Below, piece after piece: positions 1 to 6,082 of a stretch of 6,697 bases of DNA. Both the position numbers and the translations under genes were made by a program. This DNA comes from Acidimicrobiia bacterium (lineage in GTDB: Bacteria; Actinomycetota; Acidimicrobiia; Acidimicrobiales; SZUA-35). The notes under the pieces are model-generated. The model was not told the origin of the DNA and did not search any database. It saw only the letters and a list, made by a program, of their open reading frames with translations. The stretch is taken from contig JAOUGG010000135.1 of the NCBI GenBank assembly GCA_029857855.1, forward strand, positions 1 to 6,697, in the 5' to 3' direction. Numbering within the stretch: the first letter of the stretch is position 1; every line of letters begins with the position of its first letter.

Positions 1-282
1 CGCGACGGACTCGACGCCCTGGCCGCCGACGCCCCGTGGATCGCCGAGGTCCGGGGTCGGGGGCTGATGCAGGCGTTCGAGACCGTGGAGCCGGGATCGC
101 TGGAGCCGTCGCCGGCTCGGGCCACCGCGATGCTCGAGGCCACCAAGTCGGCGGGTCTCCTCGTCGGCAAGGGCGGCCTCTACGGCAACGTGGTGCGGAT
201 GGCCCCGATGCTGAACGTCACGGCGGCCGAGATCGACGAGGGTTTGGCCGCCCTGGCCAAAGCCGCGGCCACCGTCAACTGA
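1..282 (+). CDS. Class III PLP-dependent aminotransferase, C-terminal fragment
   Basis: Frame 1 is open from the first base to a TGA at 280-282 and gives 93 residues, so the N-terminal three quarters, including the PLP lysine, lie upstream of the window. What is visible fits the small C-terminal domain of fold-type I class III aminotransferases: VRGRGLMQAFE (residues 17-27) is the family's 'VRGxGLM' strand. The stretch GLLVGKGGLYGNVVRMAPML (52-71) matches the usual 'GLLxGKGGxxGNVxRxxPPL' region, whose Arg (here R66) is known to bind the substrate carboxylate. The closest resemblance from memory is the AGXT2-like group (alanine-glyoxylate / beta-aminoisobutyrate-pyruvate aminotransferases). 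Next to dihydropyrimidinase and mmsA, the inferred job is transamination of beta-alanine or beta-aminoisobutyrate to the semialdehyde used by MmsA. Family membership is firm. Substrate is inferred from context, and GABA or another omega-amino acid cannot be excluded. Confidence 0.85.
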   Translation, partial: RDGLDALAADAPWIAEVRGRGLMQAFETVEPGSLEPSPARATAMLEATKSAGLLVGKGGLYGNVVRMAPMLNVTAAEIDEGLAALAKAAATVN

Positions 283-303
283 GGTCGACATTCAGCCGTC
301 GGC

Positions 304-332
304 CTGACGAACCCCGCTCGCCGCACTAGGTT
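304..332 (+). promoter_or_regulatory. Candidate sigma70-type promoter upstream of the dihydropyrimidinase gene
   Basis: The 88-nt gap after the aminotransferase contains CTGACG (304-309, four of six matches to TTGACA), then 17 nt, then TAGGTT (327-332, which fits the actinobacterial TAnnnT -10 pattern). Transcription would start near 338-340, about 30 nt before the ATG at 371. The -10 lies inside a short dyad, CTAG-GTT-CTAG (326-336), which could be an operator or chance. The gap is also short enough for simple read-through from the aminotransferase gene. This is a motif reading by eye only. Confidence 0.33.
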
Positions 333-354
333 CTAGACAGGACGCAATCGATCG

Positions 355-366
355 AAGGGGATGGAG
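355..366 (+). promoter_or_regulatory. Ribosome binding site of the dihydropyrimidinase gene
   Basis: Two purine tracts precede the ATG at 371: AAGGGG (355-360, 10 nt from the start) and GGAG (363-366, 4 nt from the start). Either supports the ATG at 371, where family-like sequence (TLFIKNGTVI) begins directly. Confidence 0.55.
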
Positions 367-370
367 AGCA

Positions 371-1786
371 ATGTCGACACTGTTCATCAAGAACGGCACC
401 GTGATCAGCGCCACGGGCGCAACCGCCATGGACGTGCTGGTCGACGGCGAGACCATCGCCGCGCTCTACGTTCCCGGTTCGGATCTGGCGGCGACCGCCG
501 AGGGTGGAGCCGATCGGGTCATCGACGCAGGCGGCAAGTACGTGATTCCCGGCGGCGTCGACGTCCACACCCACATGGAGCTGCCGTTCGGTGGCACGTT
601 CGCCTCCGACACCTTCGAGACGGGCACCCGGGCCGCGGCCTGGGGCGGCACCACCACCATCGTCGACTTCGCCGTGCAGAGCCACGGCCGTCAGGTTCGG
701 GAGTGCCTGGATGAGTGGATGGGCAAGGCCGAGGGGGAGTGCGCCATCGACTTCGCCTTCCATATGATCATCGGCGAGGTCAACGAGGCGTCGCTAAAGG
801 AGATGACCATGCTGGTCGACGAGGGCATCTCGTCGTTCAAGCTGTTCATGGCCTACCCCGGCGTCTTCTACTCCGACGACGGCCAGATCCTGCGGGCGAT
901 GCAGAACGCGTCGGAGTCGGGCGGGCTCATCATGATGCACGCCGAGAACGGCATCGCCATCGACGTGCTGGCCGAACAGGCCGTCAACCGGGGCGAAACC
1001 GACCCGGTGTACCACGGCCGGGTCCGGCGCGAGGAGCTCGAGTCGGAGGCCACCCATCGGGCCATCAAGCTGGCCAAGGTTGGTGCCGCCCCGCTCTACA
1101 TCGTCCACCTCTCGGCCTCCGAGGCGTTGGAGGAGGTGGCCCGGGCACGCAACAACGGCGCCAACGTCTTCGCCGAGACCTGCCCCCAGTATCTGTACCT
1201 AAACCTCGAGGACCACCTCGGCGCCCCTGGCTTCGAGGGTTCGAAGTACGTGTGCTCCACCCCGCTGCGATCCAAGCACGAGCACCACCACGCCGACCTG
1301 TGGAAGGGCCTGCGCACCGACGACCTCTCCGTCGTCTCCACCGACCATTGCCCGTTCTGCTTCAAGGATCAGAAGGAACTGGGCCGTGACGACTTCCGGG
1401 CGATCCCGAACGGCATCGGCGGTGTCGAGCACCGTATGGACCTCATCTACCAGGGCGTGGTGCAGGGCGAGATCGGTCTGGCCCGCTGGGTCGAGCTGTG
1501 CGCCACCACCCCGGCCCGCATGTTCGGCCTCTACCCGCGAAAGGGCGTGATCCAGCCGGGGTCCGACGCCGACATTGTGCTGTACGACCCCAACGCCACG
1601 TGGTCGATCTCGGTCGACAATCACCACATGAACATGGACTACTCGGCCTACGAGGGCTTCGAGGTCCAGGGCAAAGTCGACACCGTGATCTCCCGTGGTC
1701 GGGTCATCGTCGAGAACGACGGTTACCGCGGCTCCAAGGGCGACGGGCAGTATCTGCGCCGTGGCCTCTGCGAATACCTGATGTAA
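371..1786 (+). CDS. hydA: Dihydropyrimidinase / D-hydantoinase
   Basis: Cytoplasmic amidohydrolase of 471 residues, normal family length, that hydrolyses the cyclic amide of 5,6-dihydrouracil, dihydrothymine or 5-substituted hydantoins to N-carbamoyl amino acids. The binuclear metal site is complete: H66 and H68 in VDVHTHMELPFGG, the carboxylated lysine K157 in SSFKLFMAYPG, H190 in IMMHAEN, H246 in PLYIVHLS and D325 in STDHCPF. Substrate-contact elements also match: Y162 after the lysine, CSTPLR (295-300) and IPNGIGGVEHRM (345-356). The C-terminal DYSAYEGFEVQGKVDTVISRGRV completes the beta-sandwich domain. TDHCPFCFKDQKELGRDDF is very typical of true dihydropyrimidinases rather than allantoinases or dihydroorotases. 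The neighbouring aminotransferase and mmsA favour a role in reductive pyrimidine catabolism (step 2). Natural substrate (pyrimidine or hydantoin) cannot be settled from sequence. The stop lies 15 nt before mmsA. Confidence 0.95.
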   Translation: MSTLFIKNGTVISATGATAMDVLVDGETIAALYVPGSDLAATAEGGADRVIDAGGKYVIPGGVDVHTHMELPFGGTFASDTFETGTRAAAWGGTTTIVDFAVQSHGRQVRECLDEWMGKAEGECAIDFAFHMIIGEVNEASLKEMTMLVDEGISSFKLFMAYPGVFYSDDGQILRAMQNASESGGLIMMHAENGIAIDVLAEQAVNRGETDPVYHGRVRREELESEATHRAIKLAKVGAAPLYIVHLSASEALEEVARARNNGANVFAETCPQYLYLNLEDHLGAPGFEGSKYVCSTPLRSKHEHHHADLWKGLRTDDLSVVSTDHCPFCFKDQKELGRDDFRAIPNGIGGVEHRMDLIYQGVVQGEIGLARWVELCATTPARMFGLYPRKGVIQPGSDADIVLYDPNATWSISVDNHHMNMDYSAYEGFEVQGKVDTVISRGRVIVENDGYRGSKGDGQYLRRGLCEYLM

Positions 1787-1788
1787 CG

Positions 1789-1795
1789 AAGGAAG
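1789..1795 (+). promoter_or_regulatory. Ribosome binding site deciding the GTG start of mmsA
   Basis: AAGGAAG sits 6 nt before a GTG at 1802 in the 15-nt space after the dihydropyrimidinase stop. Good spacing and the in-frame N-terminus (MNQIDNLIGG, typical of MmsA) favour this GTG start. Confidence 0.7.
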
Positions 1796-1801
1796 CAGCC
1801 A

Positions 1802-3289
1802 GTGAATCAGATTGACAACCTCATCGGTGGTGCCAAGGTCGAGGTGACCTCGGGGCGGCGACAGGCGGTGTGGAATCCCGCAACCGGGCAGCAGTCCGGC
1901 GAGGTCGGGCTTTCGTCCGAAGCAGACGTCGATGCTGCGGTGGCCGCGGCGAAGGCGGCCTTCAACGAGTGGCGCGACTTCAGCATCGCCAAGCGCACCA
2001 GGCTGATGTACGACCTCCGAAACCTGGTCGACGCCAACGCGGCCGAGATCGCCGCCAAGCTCACCGCCGAACACGGCAAGGTCCTGAGCGACGCCATGGG
2101 TGAGGTGGCCCGAGGCCTCGAGAACATCGAGTACGCCTGCGGTGTCGCCGAGCTGTTGAAGGGCGAGTACTCGTCGAACGCCTCGACCGGGGTCGACGTG
2201 CACACGATCCGCCAGCCGCTCGGCGTGGTGGCCGGCATCACCCCGTTCAACTTCCCGGCCATGGTGCCGCTGTGGACGATCCCGAACGCCATCGCCTGTG
2301 GCAACACCTATGTGCTCAAGCCCTCCGAACGCGACCCGTCGACCCCGATGTTCATCGCCGAGCTGTTCGGAGAGGCCGGCTTCCCCGACGGCGTGCTCAA
2401 CGTCGTCAACGGCGACAAGGTGGCGGTCGACCGGCTGCTCCACCACCCCGACGTGCAGGCCATCTCCTTCGTCGGATCGACGCCGATCGCCAAGTACATC
2501 TACGAGACCGGTACGGCCAACGGCAAGCGGGTGCAGGCCCTCGCTGGAGCCAAGAACCACATGATCGTGCTGCCCGACGCCGATATCGGCCTGGCCGCCG
2601 ACGCCGCCGTATCGGCGGCCTACGGCTCGGCCGGCGAACGCTGCATGGCCATCTCGGTCCTGGTGACGGTGGGCGACGTGGCCGACCCCCTGATGGAGGC
2701 CATCAAGGAGCGTATGGCCAAGCTGAAGGTGGGCGACGGCACCAATCCCGACTCGGAGATGGGTCCGCTGATCACCCGCGAACACCGCGACCGGGTGGCA
2801 GGCTACATCGACCAGGGTCAGGAAGCCGGGGCCAGCGTCGTGGTCGACGGTCGGGAACAGTCATTCGACAGCGACGGCTTCTTCCTCGCCCCCACGCTTA
2901 TCGACGACGTCACCACCGACATGACCGTGTACACCGACGAGATCTTCGGTCCGGTGTTGAGTGTGGTCCGCACCGACTCCTATCCCGACGCCGTGAAGTT
3001 GATCCAGGACAACCAGTGGGGCAACGGCGCCGCCATCTTCACCCGCGACGGGGGAGCGGCCCGCCGGTTCGTCGAGGAGGTCGAGGCCGGCATGGTCGGC
3101 ATCAACGTGCCGATTCCGGTACCGGTCGGCTACCACAGCTTCGGCGGCTGGAACGACTCGCTGTTCGGCGACACCACGATGTACGGACCGGAAGGGGTGA
3201 AGTTCTTCACCCGCCCCAAGGTCATCACATCCCGGTGGCCCGACCCCGGCACCAGCTCGGTCGACCTCGGTTTCCCCCAGAACAGGTAA
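1802..3289 (+). CDS. mmsA: CoA-acylating methylmalonate-semialdehyde dehydrogenase
   Basis: Aldehyde dehydrogenase superfamily enzyme of 495 residues, normal for MmsA/IolA. It oxidises methylmalonate semialdehyde to propionyl-CoA, or malonate semialdehyde to acetyl-CoA, with NAD+, CoA and loss of CO2. Visible landmarks: the oxyanion Asn N150 in TPFNFPAMVPLW, the cofactor-binding KPSERDPSTP (173-182), FVGSTPIAKYIYETG (223-237), the nucleophile C281 in GSAGERCMAIS with the substrate-binding Arg before it, and E380 in TDEIFGPVLSVVR. The usual ALDH 'ELGGK' Glu is absent: the segment reads ALAGAKNH (246-253). That is diagnostic for this family and fits transfer to CoA rather than water. The start is GTG with a good ribosome site. 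It lies 15 nt after the dihydropyrimidinase gene and so is probably co-transcribed with it. In this context it would finish breakdown of beta-alanine or beta-aminoisobutyrate. Valine or inositol catabolism is the other known use, but no other genes of those pathways are visible. Confidence 0.95.
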   Translation: MNQIDNLIGGAKVEVTSGRRQAVWNPATGQQSGEVGLSSEADVDAAVAAAKAAFNEWRDFSIAKRTRLMYDLRNLVDANAAEIAAKLTAEHGKVLSDAMGEVARGLENIEYACGVAELLKGEYSSNASTGVDVHTIRQPLGVVAGITPFNFPAMVPLWTIPNAIACGNTYVLKPSERDPSTPMFIAELFGEAGFPDGVLNVVNGDKVAVDRLLHHPDVQAISFVGSTPIAKYIYETGTANGKRVQALAGAKNHMIVLPDADIGLAADAAVSAAYGSAGERCMAISVLVTVGDVADPLMEAIKERMAKLKVGDGTNPDSEMGPLITREHRDRVAGYIDQGQEAGASVVVDGREQSFDSDGFFLAPTLIDDVTTDMTVYTDEIFGPVLSVVRTDSYPDAVKLIQDNQWGNGAAIFTRDGGAARRFVEEVEAGMVGINVPIPVPVGYHSFGGWNDSLFGDTTMYGPEGVKFFTRPKVITSRWPDPGTSSVDLGFPQNR

Positions 3290-3300
3290 TCTCCTCCGAA

Positions 3301-3342
3301 CTGTGCGGTCCACGCCCGGAAAACGGGATGGCGAGCGCACAG
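3301..3342 (+). other. Interrupted hairpin in the mmsA to oxidoreductase spacer
   Basis: In the 90-nt non-coding gap, CTGTGCG (3301-3307) is perfectly complementary to CGCACAG (3336-3342). Inside it, CCA (3310-3312) pairs with TGG (3329-3331), and CCCG (3315-3318) pairs with CGGG (3324-3327), closing a GAAAA loop. This makes 14 bp in three blocks separated by small internal loops. No T-run follows, so it is not a standard intrinsic terminator. It could be an mRNA-stabilising or processing element, a weak attenuator separating the catabolic and import parts, or chance in GC-rich DNA. The rest of the gap (3290-3300, 3343-3379) shows only the ribosome binding site of the next gene. Confidence 0.5.
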
Positions 3343-3363
3343 GAGCACTCGGCAAACAGAATC

Positions 3364-3373
3364 AGGGAAAGGA
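3364..3373 (+). promoter_or_regulatory. Ribosome binding site deciding the GTG start of the LLM oxidoreductase
   Basis: AGGGAAAGGA ends 6 nt before GTG 3380. The protein then starts directly with the beta-strand DFGVVLQTDPP expected at the start of an LLM barrel, so this GTG is the best start. Confidence 0.7.
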
Positions 3374-3379
3374 CCTCCA

Positions 3380-4393
3380 GTGGATTTCGGCGTTGTACTG
3401 CAAACCGACCCTCCGGCCTCCCGGGTGGTGGAGCTGGCCCGCACGGCCGAGACCCTGGGTTTCCGCTACGGCTGGACCTTCGACAGCCACGTGCTGTGGC
3501 AGGAGCCGTTCGTCATCTACGACCGAATGCTGGCCGCCACCGACCGTATGACCGTCGGCACGATGGTCACGAATCCCGGTACCCGCGACTGGACGGTCAC
3601 CGCGTCGCTGTTCGCCACGCTCAACGACATGTACGGCAACCGCACGATCTGCGGTATCGGACGGGGCGACTCGGCCATGCGGGTGATCGGCAAGAAGCCG
3701 TGCAACCTGGCCACCCTGTCGGAGTCGATGAAGGTGATCAAGGGTCTGGCCGAGGGCCGGGAGGTCGACTACCAGGGAACACCCCTCCAGTTCCCCTGGG
3801 CCAAGGACCAGGGTTTCGAACTCAAGATCCTGATGGCCGCCTACGGCCCCAAGGCGCTCCACCTGTGCGGATCCGAGACCGACGGCTTCATCCTCCAGCT
3901 CGCCGATCCTCAGATCGCCGAATGGACGATCGCCGCGGTCCGCCGGGCGGCCGAGGAGGCCGGGAAGGATCCCGACTCGCTGTACATCTGCGTCGCCGCC
4001 CCGGCCTACGTCGGCGACGACATCGAGCACCAGCGGAACCAGGTCCGCTGGTTCGGCGGCATGGTCGGCAATCACGTGGCCGATCTGGTGGATCGCTACG
4101 GATCCGACACCGATCTTGTGCCCAAGGCCCTCACCGACTACATCGAGGGCCGCAAGGGCTACGACTACTCGGGCCACGGCAAGCCCGGTCACGAGCACAC
4201 CGACTTCGTACCCGACGAGATCATCGACCGGTTCTGCGTCCTCGGCACCGAGGACCAGCACGTGGCCCGTCTGGAGGAGCTGCGTGATCTCGGGGTCGAT
4301 CAGTTCGCCATCTACCTGATGCACGACCAGAAGGACGAAACGCTCAACGCCTACGGGCAGCGGGTCATCCCACACCTCCGGAGCGGGTCCTGA
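3380..4393 (+). CDS. LLM-class flavin- or F420-dependent oxidoreductase of unassigned function
   Basis: A 337-residue protein of the bacterial luciferase-like (LLM) TIM-barrel superfamily, which also includes F420-dependent methylene-H4MPT reductase, FMN monooxygenases and RutA. Visible landmarks: FGVVLQTDPPASRVVELA (3-20, strand/helix 1), TMVTNPGTRDWTVTASLFATL (61-81), and GNRTICGIGRGDSAM (86-100), the conserved 'GIGRGDSA' cofactor-phosphate region. ILMAAYGPKALHLCGSETDGFIL (150-172) is the 'aaxGPkaLxlaGexaDGxi' region. VPDEIIDRFCVLGTEDQHVARLEEL follows near the C-terminus. It resembles the putative F420-dependent CPS_4081-type family (TIGR03842), remembered as a family of unknown function. 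A His/Tyr/Gly-rich insert lies at residues 254-276. It starts with GTG and stops 16 nt before the permease gene, so it probably shares that transcript. Context suggests a redox or oxygenation step on a pyrimidine- or hydantoin-like compound. FMN or F420 use cannot be decided by eye. Confidence 0.88.
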   Translation: MDFGVVLQTDPPASRVVELARTAETLGFRYGWTFDSHVLWQEPFVIYDRMLAATDRMTVGTMVTNPGTRDWTVTASLFATLNDMYGNRTICGIGRGDSAMRVIGKKPCNLATLSESMKVIKGLAEGREVDYQGTPLQFPWAKDQGFELKILMAAYGPKALHLCGSETDGFILQLADPQIAEWTIAAVRRAAEEAGKDPDSLYICVAAPAYVGDDIEHQRNQVRWFGGMVGNHVADLVDRYGSDTDLVPKALTDYIEGRKGYDYSGHGKPGHEHTDFVPDEIIDRFCVLGTEDQHVARLEELRDLGVDQFAIYLMHDQKDETLNAYGQRVIPHLRSGS

Positions 4394-4409
4394 CCGGGGG
4401 CGACCTCAC

Positions 4410-5291
4410 GTGGTAGCGGCGGCGGCGCAGCGTCGGGAGACGGCCGGTCGGCGGCGGATCCAGACCGGGCTCGCGGTTGCGGGCGCCCTGGTGGTGTTCT
4501 CGACGCTGTGGGAGGTCTACAAACTGCTCGGCGGCATCATCGACGACCGGTGGCCCGACATCCTGCCCGTTCGACCCGACAACCTGACGATGCCCCACGT
4601 CTGGGAGATCGCCGGGTCGTTCATCGAGCCGGTCCAGCGGGGCAGAAGCGAAATCCTGGCGATGTCACTGCTGAAGGCCGCTGGTTTCACCCTGATCGAG
4701 GCCGGTCTCGGCTTCCTGATCGGTACCGTCGTCGGCCTCGGCCTCGCCGTGCTCATGCTGCGCTCCTTTTGGCTCGATCGGGCGCTCGTTCCGTGGATCA
4801 ACATCAGCCAGACGGTTCCCCTCATCGCCCTCGCCCCGATCGTGGTCACCTGGGGCCGCACGACCTTCCTCGGCGACACGGTCTCGGTCGCCCTCATCGC
4901 CGCCTACCTCACGTTCTTCCCGGTGGCGGTCAACGGGCTGGCCGGCCTCAAGTCGCCCGCCCCGGAAGCGCTTGAATTGATGCGATCCTACGCCGCCGGT
5001 TGGTCGAAGACCCTGTTTGCCCTTCGGTTGCCCGCCGCCCGCCCCTATCTCTTCCCGGCATTCAAGTTGGCGGCGACGCTGAGCGTGGTCGGGGCCATCG
5101 TCGGGGAGATCTCGGCCGGTATCCGCGGCGGTCTGGGGCGGGTCATCCTCGACTACGCCGGACGCTACACCACCGGTCCGGAGAAGCTGTATGCCGCCGT
5201 GATTGCCGCCGCACTGCTCGGATTGTTCGTGTTCGGCATGGCCAACCTGGCCGAGGCCCGCATACTGCGGGGGGAGAACCAAGAATCATGA
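4410..5291 (+). CDS. ABC importer permease 1 (SsuC/TauC/ThiX-like)
   Basis: A 293-residue inner-membrane permease of the binding-protein-dependent (BPD_transp_1) type. Probable membrane helices by eye: about 19-36, 93-117, 133-149, 156-178, 222-237 and 262-282. The cytoplasmic EAA loop, which docks the ATPase, is clear at about 186-212, with ELMRSYAAGWSKTLFALRLP matching the EAAxxxG...LP pattern. NISQTVPLIALAPIVVTWG (131-149) matches the 'QTxPxxALAPLxxxWFG' stretch of nitrate/sulfonate/taurine/thiamine-precursor importers. The first loop, between helices 1 and 2 (about 37-92), is longer than in permease 2. The GTG start has a GGGGG tract (4396-4400) 9 nt ahead and follows the oxidoreductase stop by 16 nt. 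The stop overlaps the ATPase start as ATGA. Substrate is unknown; the neighbours suggest a pyrimidine, hydantoin or similar small heterocycle. Confidence 0.92.
   Translation: MVAAAAQRRETAGRRRIQTGLAVAGALVVFSTLWEVYKLLGGIIDDRWPDILPVRPDNLTMPHVWEIAGSFIEPVQRGRSEILAMSLLKAAGFTLIEAGLGFLIGTVVGLGLAVLMLRSFWLDRALVPWINISQTVPLIALAPIVVTWGRTTFLGDTVSVALIAAYLTFFPVAVNGLAGLKSPAPEALELMRSYAAGWSKTLFALRLPAARPYLFPAFKLAATLSVVGAIVGEISAGIRGGLGRVILDYAGRYTTGPEKLYAAVIAAALLGLFVFGMANLAEARILRGENQES
5269..5277 (+). promoter_or_regulatory. Ribosome binding site of the ABC ATPase gene, inside the permease 1 coding region
   Basis: The purine tract GGGGGGAGA lies 10 nt before ATG 5288, with the GGAG core 11 nt away. A second in-frame ATG at 5294 would be 17 nt away, so 5288, which also gives the ATGA overlap, is preferred. 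Confidence 0.55.
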
Positions 5292-6082
5292 CGATGCTGA
5301 CGCCCGTCCCGGCCATCTCGATTCAGGGAGTGGGCAAGACCTTCAATCCTGATTCGGACGAGCGGGTGGTGGCGTTGGAGGGGATCGATCTCGATGTGGC
5401 GGCGACCGAGTTCGTGTCGCTCATCGGGCCGTCGGGATGTGGGAAATCCACCCTCTTGCGGCTCATCGCCGATCTGATCACGCCGACCACCGGCACCGTC
5501 GAGGTGTTCGGTCGGTCGGCCCACGAGGCCCGCCTCGACCGTGATTACGGGATGGCATTCCAGTCGGCCGGCCTGTTCTCGTGGCGGAAGGTGGCCCGCA
5601 ACATCGAACTGCCGCTCGAACTCATGGGCTGGTCGAAAGCCGATCGGGAGGCCCGATCGGCCGAGATGCTCGAGCTGGTACAGCTCCCCGAGTTCGGCAA
5701 CCACTACCCGTGGCAGCTGTCCGGCGGCATGCAGCAGCGGGTGGCGATCGCCCGAGCCCTGTCGTTCAAACCACGTCTGCTGCTGATGGACGAACCGTTC
5801 GGCGCCCTCGACGAGATGACCCGGGAACACATGCAGAACGAACTGCTGGACCTGGTGGCCGAGGTCGGGACCACCGTGGTCTTCGTCACCCACTCGATCT
5901 CCGAAGCCACGTTCCTGTCCGACCGGGTTGTGGTGCTGTCGCCCCGTCCCGGGCGGATCCACGCCATCATCGACGTTCCCCTCGGTGATCGCCGCACCGA
6001 GGACACACGGGAAGACGAGACGTTCTTCAAGTCCACCACCGAGGTCCGGGAGGCCCTGCGCCAGGTCGGAGCATCGGCGTGA
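5288..6082 (+). CDS. ABC importer ATPase (SsuB/TauB/ThiZ-like)
   Basis: A 264-residue nucleotide-binding subunit on the cytoplasmic face that drives import through the flanking permeases. All catalytic motifs are intact: Walker A GPSGCGKST (47-55), Q-loop Q92 in AFQSAGLFSWRKV, signature LSGGMQQRV (144-152), Walker B LLLMDEP (164-170) with catalytic E169, D-loop GALDE (172-176) and switch H202 in FVTHSISEA. The 'LFSWRKVARNIELPLEL' segment after the Q-loop and the C-terminal 'LSPRPGRIHAIIDVPL' are typical of the nitrate/sulfonate/taurine/thiamine-precursor importer family. Length is normal and no regulatory C-terminal domain is present. The ATG at 5288 overlaps the permease 1 stop (ATGA), and the TGA at 6080-6082 overlaps the permease 2 start (GTGA), pointing to translational coupling. 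The reading frame is open far upstream (from about 5000), but that part lies within the permease gene and is not family-like. Confidence 0.96.
   Translation: MTMLTPVPAISIQGVGKTFNPDSDERVVALEGIDLDVAATEFVSLIGPSGCGKSTLLRLIADLITPTTGTVEVFGRSAHEARLDRDYGMAFQSAGLFSWRKVARNIELPLELMGWSKADREARSAEMLELVQLPEFGNHYPWQLSGGMQQRVAIARALSFKPRLLLMDEPFGALDEMTREHMQNELLDLVAEVGTTVVFVTHSISEATFLSDRVVVLSPRPGRIHAIIDVPLGDRRTEDTREDETFFKSTTEVREALRQVGASA
6068..6071 (+). promoter_or_regulatory. Ribosome binding site deciding the GTG start of permease 2
   Basis: GGAG lies 7 nt before GTG 6079, inside the end of the ATPase gene. Together with the GTGA overlap it supports this start. Confidence 0.5.

Noticed and set aside
293..306. 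Small hairpin (CAGCC, loop, GGcCTG) after the aminotransferase stop as a terminator
   Set aside because: Only five pairs with a bulge and no following T-run; far too weak to call a terminator.
36..329. A 97-codon open frame on the + strand over the aminotransferase end
   Set aside because: Off-frame shadow of the aminotransferase, Arg/Gly-rich with no family features.
348..355. Palindrome TCGATCGA before the dihydropyrimidinase gene
   Set aside because: Eight-base palindromes of this composition are expected often in GC-rich DNA; no repeat copy or spacing pattern supports an operator.
1199..2785. A 528-codon open frame on the - strand opposite dihydropyrimidinase and mmsA
   Set aside because: Composition is typical of the complement of GC-rich coding DNA (His/Val/Gly/Asp-rich), no motif is visible, and both sense genes are complete and well matched.
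3301..3342. Calling the mmsA to oxidoreductase hairpin an intrinsic terminator
   Set aside because: The stem is interrupted and the sequence after it has no T-run, so it is listed only as a structured element.
3357..3362. CAGAAT as a -10 box for a second promoter before the oxidoreductase gene
   Set aside because: It lacks the first T of TAnnnT and there is no TTGAC-like box 16-19 nt upstream.
2272..4287. A 671-codon open frame on the + strand spanning mmsA and the oxidoreductase
   Set aside because: It runs in another frame than both recognised genes, is extremely Arg/Gly/His-rich in the way GC-rich off-frame translations are, and shows no family motif.
3362..4375. A 337-codon open frame on the - strand opposite the LLM gene
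   Set aside because: It mirrors the sense gene almost exactly in extent, as expected from codon-position GC bias, and has no recognisable domain.
5000..5287. N-terminal extension of the ATPase reading frame back to position 5000
   Set aside because: This stretch lies inside the permease 1 gene in another frame and is Arg/Gly-rich. ATPase homology begins just after ATG 5288, which has a ribosome site and the ATGA overlap.
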